A stretch of DNA of 24,598 bases. Origin: a bacterium. Lineage in GTDB: Bacteria; Cyanobacteriota; Vampirovibrionia; Gastranaerophilales; UBA9971. Each line of letters starts with the position of its first letter. Within the stretch, counting starts at the first letter, position 1. Where the stretch lies: contig JBAWVS010000041.1 of assembly GCA_037147175.1 (NCBI GenBank), positions 1 through 24,598 on the forward strand, in the 5' to 3' direction. Shown here one piece after another: positions 1 to 8,969 of this stretch. The notes beneath the pieces are model-generated. The model was given only the letters and a program-made list of their open reading frames with translations. It was not told the DNA's origin and ran no database searches. The translations under genes were made by a program, and so were the position numbers.

Positions 1-1388
<1,388 letters not shown>

Positions 1389-1551
1389 CAAATCATTATA
1401 AAAATGTAAATAAATTTACAATTTAGATTCTGAAGGTTTCCTGACTGTTTATTTTTGAATTAACAGGTTGATTTCGTATTTCAGTTATTCAGTTTTCAAG
1501 GTTCATCGCTCTTTCAGCGTTTTAACTCGTCCCTTTTCGGGGGTACAGAGT
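1389..1551 (-). other. 16S rRNA leader with boxA-like sequence
   Basis: This is the transcribed leader between the rRNA promoter and the mature 16S 5' end, about 155 nt. Reading on the minus strand, ACCTTGAAAACTGAATAAC (1484-1502) resembles the boxA-type antitermination sequences found ahead of 16S genes. Closer to 16S there is a small hairpin, GTAAAT-TT-ATTTAC. No open frame of interest is seen. The boxA assignment rests on resemblance and position only. Confidence 0.55.
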
Positions 1552-1580
1552 ATATTAACACCACCGATTTTTAGAGTCAA
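1552..1580 (-). promoter_or_regulatory. rRNA operon sigma-70 promoter
   Basis: On the minus strand TTGACT (1580-1575) and TAATAT (1557-1552) are separated by exactly 17 bases. A/T runs just upstream (about 1583-1600) could serve as an UP element. The predicted start near 1545 is about 155 nt ahead of the mature 16S end. Five of six bases match at -35 and four of six at -10, and position and orientation fit an rrn promoter. Confidence 0.8.
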
Positions 1581-2101
1581 GTGGTTTTTTTTAAATTTTA
1601 CAGCTTTTATTTAACCCAGCTAAAACTTAAAATCTCTTGTCATTCCTGCCTTAACTTTTAAGAAGAAGTCATTTATTTGAGAGTTACTATAATCTAACTC
1701 AAACAAAATTTGCTGACAACCCATGTTTTTAATAAATTTTAAAAATTTTTTGCTTTTTCAAAAAGTGATTCGCTGCATTCCTTTATTTATAAGGTTTTTT
1801 AAAATTTAATTTCTTAAAAAATTTTTAAAATCTTTAATTTTTAACATTAAAATATGCGAAATTCATGCCGGAACATGCTTTTTCGGTTTTTTTATTAGTA
1901 AACTATACGACTCTTTTTTGAAATTTTTGTTCCACAAAAAAAATATTAAAAAATGTTAAAACACTTTTTACCCAACAAACTTAAATACTAATGAGGCTTT
2001 TGAAGGTTTTTATAAAAAAAATTTTTACTCAACTAGCAATTTTTTTCCTTGAGGTGCTTTAAAAGATTAAATAGTTACTAAATTTACGAAAAGGGAAAAG
2101 A
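1581..2101. other. AT-rich intergenic region without a recognisable gene
   Basis: About 520 bases between the rRNA promoter and the next gene are very AT-rich, with many A and T runs and no open frame of coding character. A weak hairpin (CCGGAA, loop CATGCT, TTTCGG, near 1869-1888) is followed by a T-run on the plus strand, but no plus-strand gene ends before it. No tRNA-like fold and no convincing promoter for the gene at 2102 were found. Confidence 0.6.
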
Positions 2102-2359
2102 ATGCGTACGACCGACAAATTTCCTGTAACGCCAAAAATTATTGGCGGAGCCATTGATAGAACGCTTAGCAAAAGAAGCGCATGGCTTAAAAAATATTAT
2201 ATGCTTTTTAAAAAATCAACCGATGTATTACCGGATGAAGAAAAAAAGATTCTACTTTTTTCCTTAAACGAAGGCGAGAGAAGGATCCAAAGAACAGGCA
2301 AGAGATTAAAAAACCTTGAATCATTTTTTCTCAGAATGTCTTCAAATCAACTTCTTTAA
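2102..2359 (+). CDS. Small basic protein of unknown function (85 aa)
   Basis: I do not recognise this protein. It is lysine/arginine-rich, predicted soluble and largely helical, with no signal peptide or membrane segment. A run of basic residues (KRSAWLKKYYMLFKK) near residues 24-38 and a second one (RRIQRTGKRLK) near 60-70 could contact nucleic acid, but that is only a charge-based guess. AAGGG lies about six bases before the ATG as a plausible ribosome binding site. The gene stands alone between the rRNA promoter region and convergent recJ, 59 bases from the recJ stop. Coding status is supported by the binding site and the complete frame. Homology is unknown. Confidence 0.6.
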   Translation: MRTTDKFPVTPKIIGGAIDRTLSKRSAWLKKYYMLFKKSTDVLPDEEKKILLFSLNEGERRIQRTGKRLKNLESFFLRMSSNQLL

Positions 2360-2418
2360 AAATTATTGATAAAACGTTAAAACCTTCTCAAAACCAAAAT
2401 ATATTTATCTGAAGCCTT

Positions 2419-5115
2419 TTATACCAATTCAAGGCATGCCTTATTTATTTTTTCTTGTATTTTTTCAATTTCAAGAGTTGCTAATTTTTGTCTAAATATT
2501 GTTGACTCTTTAATGGAATCAACAAAAGTCTGATATTCAGGCTGCTCAACCATTGTATTTAATTCCTTACTTCCCGAAAAATTAAATTTAATTGAATCTT
2601 CGTTAATTTCCAAAACTTCTATAACCTTAGCGCTGTCAAGCAATTCAACACATGCCAGAATGGACTCTGATGAAATAGAAAGAATAGACGCCATCTGTTC
2701 AATATTTATAATGCCGTTTTTGTTATTAAAAGCATATTTGAGCATGCTGGAAAACTTTTTTATTGTTTCAACATGATCAATTTCAATTTTTAAACCTATC
2801 AGATAAATTTCTTTGGCATGCGTTTTACTTAAAATACTGAAAAAAGTTTTTTCATCAGGAGGCAAGTCCATAATAACAAGATGATCTGATTTTTTAAGGT
2901 TTGTCCTGTTTGAAATAAGTTCTTTTAATACCGTATTATTCTCGAAAATATTTAAAGAACGGCTTGTTTCGGCAAAAATCGTAATATTATTCTTTAAAGA
3001 CTTCATATATTTTACAAAATCTTTTTTTAGCCCTGTTGCATTTCTTTGATCAAACCACTTTATACCGTTGTTATTAAGCTCACATGTATTGCCATGCCCT
3101 GCTCCGGCAGAAGAATTTGTACTGATTGCAACTGTAGATTTTGCTTCCTCTCTCACAGTTGCTTCATTTCGCCCGGGAGGACAGGCAGATTTTAAATGAC
3201 CGGTTTTATCAAAGGTTTCTTTTTCGGCTTTCTCTGTTTGACTGCTATTCTTAAATCGGGTTTCCTCAGAACTTTGCTCTGACTCCAAAGACTTTTCGCA
3301 ATCTGCAATAATTTCAGAAATTTCTTCTGTTTCTAACTCGAAAAATTCTTCTTCAGTTTCTTCTTCATACACCTGTTCTTTGTCAGAAGTCGGTTTTAAA
3401 TCTTTTACAATCAATTGAATTGAAGTTTTATCCATAAATGTATTTAATGCCGCAGCAAAAGCAATATTAACTTTTTCCCCTTCTTCTATATGAAGGTTTT
3501 CTTTTTTCCACCATACTGCTTCAAAAATTAACCCCTGCTCATCAGAAAGAAAAAGTTTAAGATGATTTTTTTTAGCGCCCATTTTCTTTTTTTGCATCAA
3601 AGTAAGATTTGACATACTAAAAACAGGACTCGGGTTTGCTTCTCCAAACGGCTCCAGCTTTTCAATTTCTTTTATAAAATTTTCCGTCAGGTCTTGCGGC
3701 TGAATTTCAACATCAATTCTTAATTCCGGTTTTAATAATTCCGTATTTAAATTTTCATTTATATATGAATCCAATTTTTCTCTGAACCGCTCAAAGGTTA
3801 TTTTGTTTAAATCAAAAGAAAAACCTGCGGCAAGGGCATGCCCTCCAAACTGAATAAATAAATCGGCAAATTCCGAAAGCGTTTCAAATAAATTTAAACA
3901 ATCAACGCTTCTTGCTGAACCTCTTGCCTGCATTTTTTCTTCGCTTATCGAAACTAAAAAAGCAGGTCTATAATATTTTTCAACAAATTTTGAAGCAACT
4001 ATTCCTATAATTCCGGGATGCCAATCTTTGTCGGCAAGGATTATAGATTTACTTTTTTCAAGGTCTATTTCTTCTTTGATTTTTTTTTCAGCCTGAAGAA
4101 AAGTTTCTTCACACATTTCCTGCCGTTTTTTATTATTTTCATTTAATTCTTCGACATAAGCGTTTAATTTTTCTTCATCTTCGGTTAATAAAAAATCAAC
4201 CATGGGAGAGGCATCTCCCAATCTTCCTACAGCATTGATTTTTGGCACAATACCAAAAGCTATGGTTCCCGCTGAAATTTTTTGTTTTGTTTTATACCCG
4301 CCTATTTCAAGAATTTTCCCGATAGCGGGAGGTTTTTTCTGAGAAATTAAATTCATTCCCTGATGGACAAAAGTCCTGTTTTCCCCCAAAAGCGGCACTA
4401 CATCCCCAACTGTTCCGAGGGCTACAAAATAAAAAATTTCATCATGTAAATGTTCTTTATTGTTGGATTCCAATAAAGCGACAGCCAATTTATAAGCAAC
4501 TCCGACACCTGCCAGATGCTGTATATTTTTATTTAATTCAGTTTCTTCAAGCATTTTAGGGTCAATAATTGCATAAGCAGGCGGGATTTCTTCCTGCGGC
4601 TCATGGTGATCGGTTATTATAACGTCTGCCCCAAAACTGTTTGCAAGCTTAATTTCGTTTACATTACTGATTCCGCAGTCTACAGTAATAAATAATTTTG
4701 TTTTTCTGCTGCTTATAAGTTTACACACATTTGCCCTGTTTAAACCATGTCCTTCGTCCATTCTGTCCGGCAGATAAAAACTTGCATTGGCTTCTAAAAG
4801 TTTTAATGTTTTATACAAAAGAGAAGTGCTTGTAACCCCATCGGCATCAAAATCTCCGAAAACAACTATATGTTCTTGTTCCTTTATAGCTTTATTGATT
4901 CTTTTTACAGCTTTTTCCATGTCAGGAAAAAGATATGGCGAAGAAATTTCTGCATTGGCAAAGTCAAGAAAGTTTTCAGCCTCTTTCGGATTAACTATTC
5001 CTCTGTTAATCAGCAGCTTCGCAATTATTTCCGAGCCTGCAACTTTTTTTATCTCGGCAAATAATTCATCGCTTATATTATTTTGAGAATAAATCCATTT
5101 ATAGCCATTTTTCAA
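2419..5115 (-). CDS. recJ: Single-stranded-DNA-specific exonuclease RecJ (898 aa, extended)
   Basis: RecJ degrades single-stranded DNA 5' to 3' in recombination and mismatch repair. The DHH phosphoesterase core is clear: VVFGDFDADGVTS (84-96), VDCG (145-148), TDHHEP (168-173). DHHA1 elements follow: HPGIIGIVASKF (366-377), ARGSARS (397-403) and the FGGHALAAGF block (423-432). An OB-like region runs to about 575. Residues 580-640 are strongly acidic and low-complexity. Residues 685-898 resemble the RecJ C-terminal domain of Firmicute-type enzymes (Pfam RecJ_C), an assignment I could not test. Residues 641-680 are unlike their surroundings and look inserted (see the repeat entry). The start is TTG: no ATG or GTG lies upstream before an in-frame stop, and the N-terminal WIYSQNNISDEL fits RecJ. 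The Shine-Dalgarno match is weak (GGTG). RecJ core proteins are usually about 560-780 aa, so this is a long form. Confidence 0.95.
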   Translation of the reverse strand: MKNGYKWIYSQNNISDELFAEIKKVAGSEIIAKLLINRGIVNPKEAENFLDFANAEISSPYLFPDMEKAVKRINKAIKEQEHIVVFGDFDADGVTSTSLLYKTLKLLEANASFYLPDRMDEGHGLNRANVCKLISSRKTKLFITVDCGISNVNEIKLANSFGADVIITDHHEPQEEIPPAYAIIDPKMLEETELNKNIQHLAGVGVAYKLAVALLESNNKEHLHDEIFYFVALGTVGDVVPLLGENRTFVHQGMNLISQKKPPAIGKILEIGGYKTKQKISAGTIAFGIVPKINAVGRLGDASPMVDFLLTEDEEKLNAYVEELNENNKKRQEMCEETFLQAEKKIKEEIDLEKSKSIILADKDWHPGIIGIVASKFVEKYYRPAFLVSISEEKMQARGSARSVDCLNLFETLSEFADLFIQFGGHALAAGFSFDLNKITFERFREKLDSYINENLNTELLKPELRIDVEIQPQDLTENFIKEIEKLEPFGEANPSPVFSMSNLTLMQKKKMGAKKNHLKLFLSDEQGLIFEAVWWKKENLHIEEGEKVNIAFAAALNTFMDKTSIQLIVKDLKPTSDKEQVYEEETEEEFFELETEEISEIIADCEKSLESEQSSEETRFKNSSQTEKAEKETFDKTGHLKSACPPGRNEATVREEAKSTVAISTNSSAGAGHGNTCELNNNGIKWFDQRNATGLKKDFVKYMKSLKNNITIFAETSRSLNIFENNTVLKELISNRTNLKKSDHLVIMDLPPDEKTFFSILSKTHAKEIYLIGLKIEIDHVETIKKFSSMLKYAFNNKNGIINIEQMASILSISSESILACVELLDSAKVIEVLEINEDSIKFNFSGSKELNTMVEQPEYQTFVDSIKESTIFRQKLATLEIEKIQEKINKACLELV
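3093..3190. repeat. Possible inserted repeat inside the recJ linker
   Basis: This stretch is clearly richer in G+C than its flanks. It contains the inverted repeat GCAACTGT (3128-3135) / ACAGTTGC (3155-3162), and its coding-strand text (CCTCCCGGGCGAAATGAAGC) looks like a non-coding interspersed repeat read through in frame. It encodes about 40 residues (roughly RecJ 641-680) rich in Gly, Ala, Ser and Arg, lying between an acidic linker and the C-terminal domain, where an insertion would be tolerated. No second copy is visible in this window, so the call is tentative. Confidence 0.4.
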
Positions 5116-5155
5116 AATTTCACACCAAAATCAGTTTCTATTTCCTTTTAATTCT

Positions 5156-5185
5156 ATTATATTCATACCCGAAATCTTTAATAAA
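5156..5185 (-). promoter_or_regulatory. Probable recJ promoter
   Basis: A perfect TATAAT (minus strand, 5161-5156) lies about 40 bases upstream of the recJ TTG start. The sequence 17-18 bases further upstream (TTATTA/TTTATT) is a poor -35, so the call rests on the -10 box and its position. Confidence 0.4.
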
Positions 5186-5327
5186 CTGAAAGGAATCGCA
5201 AAATTTTGTAATATTACAAGACTGCCACATCCAAGCAAAAGCCTCTCCTCTCAACTACAATCATTAAGGATTAGACCTGTTGCCTTTAGCAAAAACTATT
5301 AAGAAATATTAAGAAAAAGTAAACATT

Positions 5328-5356
5328 TTGCCATATTACATATGATTGTGTAATAA
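5328..5356 (+). promoter_or_regulatory. Sigma-70 promoter of a candidate small RNA
   Basis: TTGCCA (5328-5333) and TAATAA (5351-5356) are separated by exactly 17 bases. No open frame follows before the hairpin at 5396-5415, so the predicted product is a short untranslated RNA. Confidence 0.5.
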
Positions 5357-5362
5357 TCTATA

Positions 5363-5432
5363 ACGTTAATAGTCTAACCATTCCTTTCTTGACTGATGCG
5401 GCAGAAGTGTCGCATTTATTTTTGTCTTTTTT
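5363..5432 (+). ncRNA. Candidate small RNA (about 70 nt)
   Basis: A plus-strand promoter at 5328-5356 is followed about 40 bases later by an eight-pair hairpin (5396-5415: ATGCGGCA, loop GAAG, TGTCGCAT, with one G-U pair) and then a T-rich tail to 5432. That is a start and an intrinsic terminator with nothing coding between them. The transcript would be about 70 nt, divergent from recJ. I recognise no known RNA family. The promoter and terminator are both visible; expression is inferred. Confidence 0.4.
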
Positions 5433-5543
5433 AAGAAAAACTATTAAAAATCTATCTTATTAAAATCAAAACCGACTTTTCAAACAAGCCTCTAAAACTT
5501 ATATATCTTAGTTTAAATATTTTTAACAGATAGGCTCTTATAA

Positions 5544-5587
5544 AATAAAAGGGGGATAAATCTTTAACAATTTATCTCCCTTTTATT
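5544..5587. terminator. Strong bidirectional intrinsic terminator
   Basis: An 18-base stem (5544-5561 with 5570-5587) is perfect except for one G/T pairing, with an eight-base loop. Its AATAAAAGGG arm gives A/T tails on both sides. On the minus strand it lies 15 bases past the stop of the secreted-peptide gene, so it most likely ends that transcript. Confidence 0.8.
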
Positions 5588-5601
5588 ATTGGCATAAAAG
5601 C

Positions 5602-5841
5602 TTATTTAGCTTTAGCTTGTGTTTCTTTTTTAGCTTCTGCTGCTTTTTTTATTTCTTCTTTTTTTGTTTTCTGTATCTTTTGTTCTTTAGTCATTTTTAT
5701 AGGACGAACTTCAGCAGCTCCGCCTGTTTTTACAATAGGACACTGTTTACTACATGGACATGGGGTTGAATTTGCAAAACTTGCAATGCCAAAACTTGCA
5801 ATTAACGCGATTGTTGATAAAACGGCTACTGTTTTTTTCAT
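5602..5841 (-). CDS. Small secreted Cys- and Lys-rich protein (79 aa)
   Basis: The family is not recognised. The N-terminus is a standard Sec signal peptide: MKK, a hydrophobic stretch to about residue 20, then a probable cleavage near SFA-NS (residues 21-25). The mature part starts with a compact cysteine motif, CPCSKQCP (residues 28-35), which could bind metal or form disulfides. A long Lys/Glu/Ala-rich tail, probably a single charged helix, runs to the end. There is no lipobox in the usual position. The ribosome binding site AGGAAGG lies about eight bases upstream of the ATG, and a strong terminator follows the gene, so it is probably its own transcript. It would be exported to the periplasm or cell surface. 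Function is unknown. Confidence 0.75.
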   Translation of the reverse strand: MKKTVAVLSTIALIASFGIASFANSTPCPCSKQCPIVKTGGAAEVRPIKMTKEQKIQKTKKEEIKKAAEAKKETQAKAK

Positions 5842-5953
5842 AATAAAAATCCTTCCTGTTTTTTAACTAACTGTAAAATCATTATTTTTATTTAATTCAC
5901 AATTACTCATACACCAAGATTTTAAAATTGTTCATATTTTTTCAACAAAAATT

Positions 5954-6712
5954 TTATGCGAACATTTTTTCATTAACGGAAAAACAATCAGCAACAGAGG
6001 CAACAACTGACATTACAGATGCAGTCATTTCAATAGCAGATTCGCACTTATTAACACATGAACCTATTCCGACCGCACTGGCTCCCGCAGCAAAAGCCAT
6101 TGAAGCTGTTGTTGAAGTAATACCGCTGGCTGTCATAACAGGAATGTTAATATTTCTTACAAGTTCAATTGTATTCGCAATAGAAACATGGGCTTTCTGA
6201 ATAAGACCTTTTGCTCCATTTGCCTGTATTTCAACAGTCGCAGCACCTTCTGTCTGAATCAAATCAACACCCATCTCTTCTAATTTTTGAGCAAGTTCAA
6301 TTTGTTCATTTATTTCAAGATGTCCAGGAACTGTAACACTCAAGAAAATATTATGTCCTGCTAATTTCATTGTTTTTTCAGTTATTTCAAGAACTTCTTG
6401 TGATGTAATTCTCATGCCGTTTTTATAAAGAACATCAAAATTGCCGACTTCAAGAGCATCCACTCCAAGATTAGCCGCCATTGCAAGTTCTTCAGGATTT
6501 ATTGAAGAAACAAAAACAGGAAGACTGGTTGTTTCTCTGGTCATTCTGATGATTTCTTCACTTGCTGCAACATCAACAGCGTTTGCTCCACCTTTTTCTG
6601 CCGCTAAAACAACTTTTTTTACTTTTTCGGTATCAAAATTATCAATCCCTGCAATAACTTTCACAAATCTTTTTTGTGAAATAAGGTTTCTTAATTGTTC
6701 TCTTTTATTCAT
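5954..6712 (-). CDS. DUF561/Ycf23 family TIM-barrel protein (252 aa)
   Basis: The sequence matches my knowledge of the DUF561 (Ycf23) family, conserved in Cyanobacteria and in red-algal plastid genomes and of uncertain function. It reads as a (beta/alpha)8 barrel: VKVIAGIDNFD (18-28), GGANAVDVAA (41-50), LPVFVSSINPEEL (64-76), VDALEVGNFDVLY (84-96), IPVMTASGIT (about 191-200) and the phosphate-binding type end GASAVGIGS (about 211-219). GGAGG lies eight to nine bases ahead of the ATG, which fixes the start. A TATAAT promoter lies just upstream. It is divergent from fliW and not obviously in an operon. Its presence is one of the better lineage clues in the window. Confidence 0.85.
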   Translation of the reverse strand: MNKREQLRNLISQKRFVKVIAGIDNFDTEKVKKVVLAAEKGGANAVDVAASEEIIRMTRETTSLPVFVSSINPEELAMAANLGVDALEVGNFDVLYKNGMRITSQEVLEITEKTMKLAGHNIFLSVTVPGHLEINEQIELAQKLEEMGVDLIQTEGAATVEIQANGAKGLIQKAHVSIANTIELVRNINIPVMTASGITSTTASMAFAAGASAVGIGSCVNKCESAIEMTASVMSVVASVADCFSVNEKMFA

Positions 6713-6746
6713 TGATATTTTCCTCCAAATACTCTTTTAAGTTTAA

Positions 6747-6775
6747 ATTATATCATTGAATAATAAGTTAAGGAA
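6747..6775 (-). promoter_or_regulatory. Promoter of the DUF561 gene
   Basis: On the minus strand a perfect TATAAT (6752-6747) is preceded, after 17 bases, by TTCCTT (6775-6770), a weak -35. The predicted start near 6740 gives a leader of about 28 bases containing the GGAGG ribosome binding site. Confidence 0.5.
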
Positions 6776-6891
6776 TATTTAAAATCCATCAAAAAGACCA
6801 AATGGTATAAACCGCGGATGGTCATTTTGAACATATTATGGTTTAATATTTTTAGAGGGTTTTTATTACAATATTTATGGAATTTACTTAA

Positions 6892-7359
6892 ATGAAAATA
6901 AATACAAGCAGATTTGGCGATGTAGAAGTTGATGACAGTTTAATTTTTAACTTTATAGAACCTATTTTAGGTTACGAACATTTATCTAAATTTATTCTTC
7001 TTGATCACACACCTGATTCCCCTTTTAAATGGCTTCAATCGGTAGAAGATGCCGATGTCGCTTTTCCTATAACATTCCCTGCTTTATTTGGTATTGAATA
7101 TCAATTTGTTATTCCTGAAGAAAAAGCAAAAAAGCTTGAACTTACGGATGCTGAAAATCTTTTATCTTTTAATATAACTTGTGTTCCGCAGGGAAATCCT
7201 CAGAACGCCACAGTTAACCTTGTAGGGCCCATCGTAGTAAATATGGTTAATAAAAAAAGCATGCAGCTTGTTTTGACAAATGTAAGTTTTTCCACAAAAC
7301 ACAAATTATTTAACCAGCCGCTGCCAAAAGCAGACAAACCGGAAAATGTGCTTAGTTAA
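6892..7359 (+). CDS. fliW: Flagellar assembly factor FliW
   Basis: FliW is a small cytoplasmic protein that binds CsrA and flagellin. When flagellin is exported, freed FliW blocks CsrA and so permits flagellin translation. The 155-residue protein shows the family pattern: an opening beta strand (KINTSRFGDVEV), the PILGYEHLSKFILLDH segment (25-40), PFKWLQSVEDADVAFPIT (44-61), then NLVGPIVVN (109-117), and ends near the usual family length of about 150 aa. The gene is followed 49 bases later by csrA, the classic pairing. The Shine-Dalgarno sequence before the chosen ATG is weak, so the start is the least certain part. No flagellin gene lies in the window. Confidence 0.9.
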   Translation: MKINTSRFGDVEVDDSLIFNFIEPILGYEHLSKFILLDHTPDSPFKWLQSVEDADVAFPITFPALFGIEYQFVIPEEKAKKLELTDAENLLSFNITCVPQGNPQNATVNLVGPIVVNMVNKKSMQLVLTNVSFSTKHKLFNQPLPKADKPENVLS

Positions 7360-7408
7360 ATTATCCGCTGCGCACAATGTTTAAAAATTTATTTTTAGGG
7401 GTTTACAA

Positions 7409-7711
7409 ATGCTTGTTTTAACTAGAAAAAAGGGTCAAAAATTAATTATAAGCGACAATATAGAAATAACTATTTTAGAAACACGTGGAGATACTGTAAA
7501 AATAGGCATTAATGCCCCAAAACACGTTTCTGTATTTAGAGAAGAAATTTATGAAGAAATTAAAAAAGCAAATGAACAGTCAATTAAAGAAGTTTCATTG
7601 CCTGAGTTCAGTAATAATATCAATATTGATGAGTCAAAAAAAGATTTTGCTTCAGATTATTTAAATAAACTTCAGTCTGTTTCAACTAAAATAAACAAAC
7701 CTTCCAAATAA
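7409..7711 (+). CDS. csrA: Carbon storage regulator CsrA, with C-terminal extension
   Basis: CsrA is an RNA-binding dimer that recognises GGA motifs in mRNA leaders and usually represses translation. The first roughly 57 residues are canonical: [18 protein letters not shown], the [22 protein letters not shown] block, and the conserved Arg-44 used for RNA contact. At 100 aa it is longer than the usual 60-75: the last 40 residues are polar and probably disordered. AGGGG lies about seven bases before the ATG. The gene sits between fliW and a TPR gene, 10 bases before the latter, and probably forms one operon with them. FliW is its expected antagonist. Confidence 0.95.
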   Translation: MLVLTRKKGQKLIISDNIEITILETRGDTVKIGINAPKHVSVFREEIYEEIKKANEQSIKEVSLPEFSNNINIDESKKDFASDYLNKLQSVSTKINKPSK

Positions 7712-7721
7712 AAACTGAAAA

Positions 7722-8465
7722 ATGTTAAATTCACCAAAAGAAATAATAAATAAAGCCAGACAGGAACTTTTAATCAATAAAGACCCTGATGCTTCAATAA
7801 ATTTGCTTTTAAACTCAAGCGAAATTTTTAAAGATGCTTCCGATTTTGAACGAAATATGCCTAAAATAACTATTGCGCTTGCTTATCAGGAAAAAAAAGA
7901 ATACTCAAAAGCCGCGGAAATTTATAAAGAAACAGGTCAAAAATATCAGGCCGGTTTTTGTGAACTTTTGTCAGGAAACGAACGTGAGGCAGAAAAGCTA
8001 TGGTACAGCTGCTGCTCCTCTTCCGCTGCTGCCCACTGGGGAATATGCCTGCTGGATTTTATTAATTTAAGACATAATCCGCATGTTCCTTCGTATTTGC
8101 AGATAAGAAATTTTCTTGAAATGGACATAGGCAATTTTATTATTGCAAACAAAATCCGCTATGCCGAAAACCTTATTAAAAACGATAAAATTCTAGCATC
8201 AGTAAATCTGGAAACGTATAAATTAATCGGCAGAGCTTTATTAAATTATGGTTTTTTAAATCAGGCTAAAAAATACTTAATTAAAAGCATTGAAATAGTT
8301 GACCAGGACGCTGAAACTTTTTATCATTTAGGTCAATATAATTATGCCATAGGAGCTTATTCAGAAAGCATAAAAATGCTCAAAAAATGCCTTGAGCTAA
8401 ACAGTTATTATGTTCCCGCTGTAGGTTTGCTTAAAAAAGTTCACCTCAAACTGTCTTCACTGTAG
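7722..8465 (+). CDS. TPR repeat protein (247 aa)
   Basis: The protein is built of helical repeats. The clearest TPR units are AYQEKKEYSKAAEIYKETG near residues 53-71 and a C-terminal pair, ALLNYGFLNQAKKYLIKSIEI (about 172-192) and YHLGQYNYAIGAYSESIKMLKKCLEL (about 200-225). It has no signal peptide or membrane segment, so it probably acts as a cytoplasmic protein-protein scaffold. A cysteine/serine cluster (CCSSSAAAHW) lies near residues 105-115. It starts 10 bases after csrA with a poor Shine-Dalgarno sequence, suggesting translational coupling. Its place behind fliW-csrA suggests a role linked to that switch, but nothing in the sequence proves it. Confidence 0.85.
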   Translation: MLNSPKEIINKARQELLINKDPDASINLLLNSSEIFKDASDFERNMPKITIALAYQEKKEYSKAAEIYKETGQKYQAGFCELLSGNEREAEKLWYSCCSSSAAAHWGICLLDFINLRHNPHVPSYLQIRNFLEMDIGNFIIANKIRYAENLIKNDKILASVNLETYKLIGRALLNYGFLNQAKKYLIKSIEIVDQDAETFYHLGQYNYAIGAYSESIKMLKKCLELNSYYVPAVGLLKKVHLKLSSL

Positions 8466-8543
8466 ATTGCAGGCATTCTCGTTATATATTCGCATACTGC
8501 CAAGTATTATTCATAATAATATACAGTAATCGTCACTTAAGTT

Positions 8544-8557
8544 AGCCTATTCAGGCT
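8544..8557. terminator. Weak hairpin between convergent genes
   Basis: AGCCT-ATTC-AGGCT forms a five-pair hairpin followed by TTATTT on the plus strand, at the junction of the TPR gene and the convergent gene that ends at 8557. It could end the fliW-csrA-TPR transcript, but the stem is short and the T-run is interrupted. Confidence 0.3.
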
Positions 8558-8847
8558 TATTTCCAGAAATTTACATTTGTTTTAACTTTCAAGCCTAATT
8601 TTATTAGTTCTTCAGCAACAAATTTCTCTATCTTCCGAGAATTCTTTCCACCATATTCAGTTAATACCGTATCTGCTTCTCCAAAACGGTCGGCAGCTCC
8701 AAAGGCTCCAAAAAACTTGCTTGCCTGGTTTTCTATCTCCTTAATTACTGAGTTATTGCACCTCCAATGAGAAATAGGGTATTGAATTGCCCCAAAAGCT
8801 ACTGGTTTATTTACATACTGTTGTTTTGCTCCGATTTGCATTGACAT
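8557..8847 (-). CDS. Small protein with FGA-type N-terminal motif (96 aa)
   Basis: The family is not recognised. I start it at the ATG at 8847 (MSMQIGAK), which has GTAGG at normal spacing; the frame stays open to an ATG at 8877, ten codons further up, which lacks a binding site. The N-terminus is polar (QIGAKQQYVNKP) and leads into VAFGAIQYP (residues 16-24), the motif shared by six proteins in this window. The rest is soluble and mixed, with Gly/Ala/Phe-rich FFGAFGAADRFGEA, and ends in AEELIKLGL, which resembles VEELTKQGLDAW at the end of the 20655 protein. It may therefore be a distant paralogue. The conserved upstream element lies at 8904-8969. Confidence 0.7.
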   Translation of the reverse strand: MSMQIGAKQQYVNKPVAFGAIQYPISHWRCNNSVIKEIENQASKFFGAFGAADRFGEADTVLTEYGGKNSRKIEKFVAEELIKLGLKVKTNVNFWK

Positions 8848-8903
8848 AATTTTGCCTACTTTCTTATTTTTCCACAACTAAACTAATAATTTTTTTCATC
8901 CCC

Positions 8904-8969
8904 TTACAAATCTCGTGAAATACAAAAAATGACAGTTTCGCATTGAAATCGCAACACTTTGTTACAATC
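8904..8969 (-). promoter_or_regulatory. Conserved upstream element, copy A
   Basis: Read on the minus strand, this contains the inverted repeat GTAAC-AAAGT-GTTGC (8965-8951) and then, after a gap, CTGTCATTTTTT (8935-8924), GTAT, and TTCACGAGATTTGTAA (near 8919-8904). The same two blocks occur at nearly the same spacing ahead of the genes starting at 9489 and 24341. The element lies about 60 bases ahead of the chosen start codon. It is probably an activator site plus a promoter of unusual type. Confidence 0.6.

Larger units (their letters stand above)
5116..5601. other. Gene-free stretch: recJ promoter, possible small RNA, terminator
   Basis: This 486-base region holds no convincing protein gene. 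It contains a probable recJ -10 box at 5156-5161, a candidate plus-strand small RNA with its own promoter (5328-5432), and a long bidirectional terminator (5544-5587). These are listed separately. The rest (about 5165-5320 and 5435-5540) is AT-rich and shows nothing I can name. Confidence 0.6.

Noticed and set aside
1869-1895. Hairpin plus T-run as a terminator
   Set aside because: The stem is only six pairs including a wobble, and no plus-strand gene ends upstream of it.
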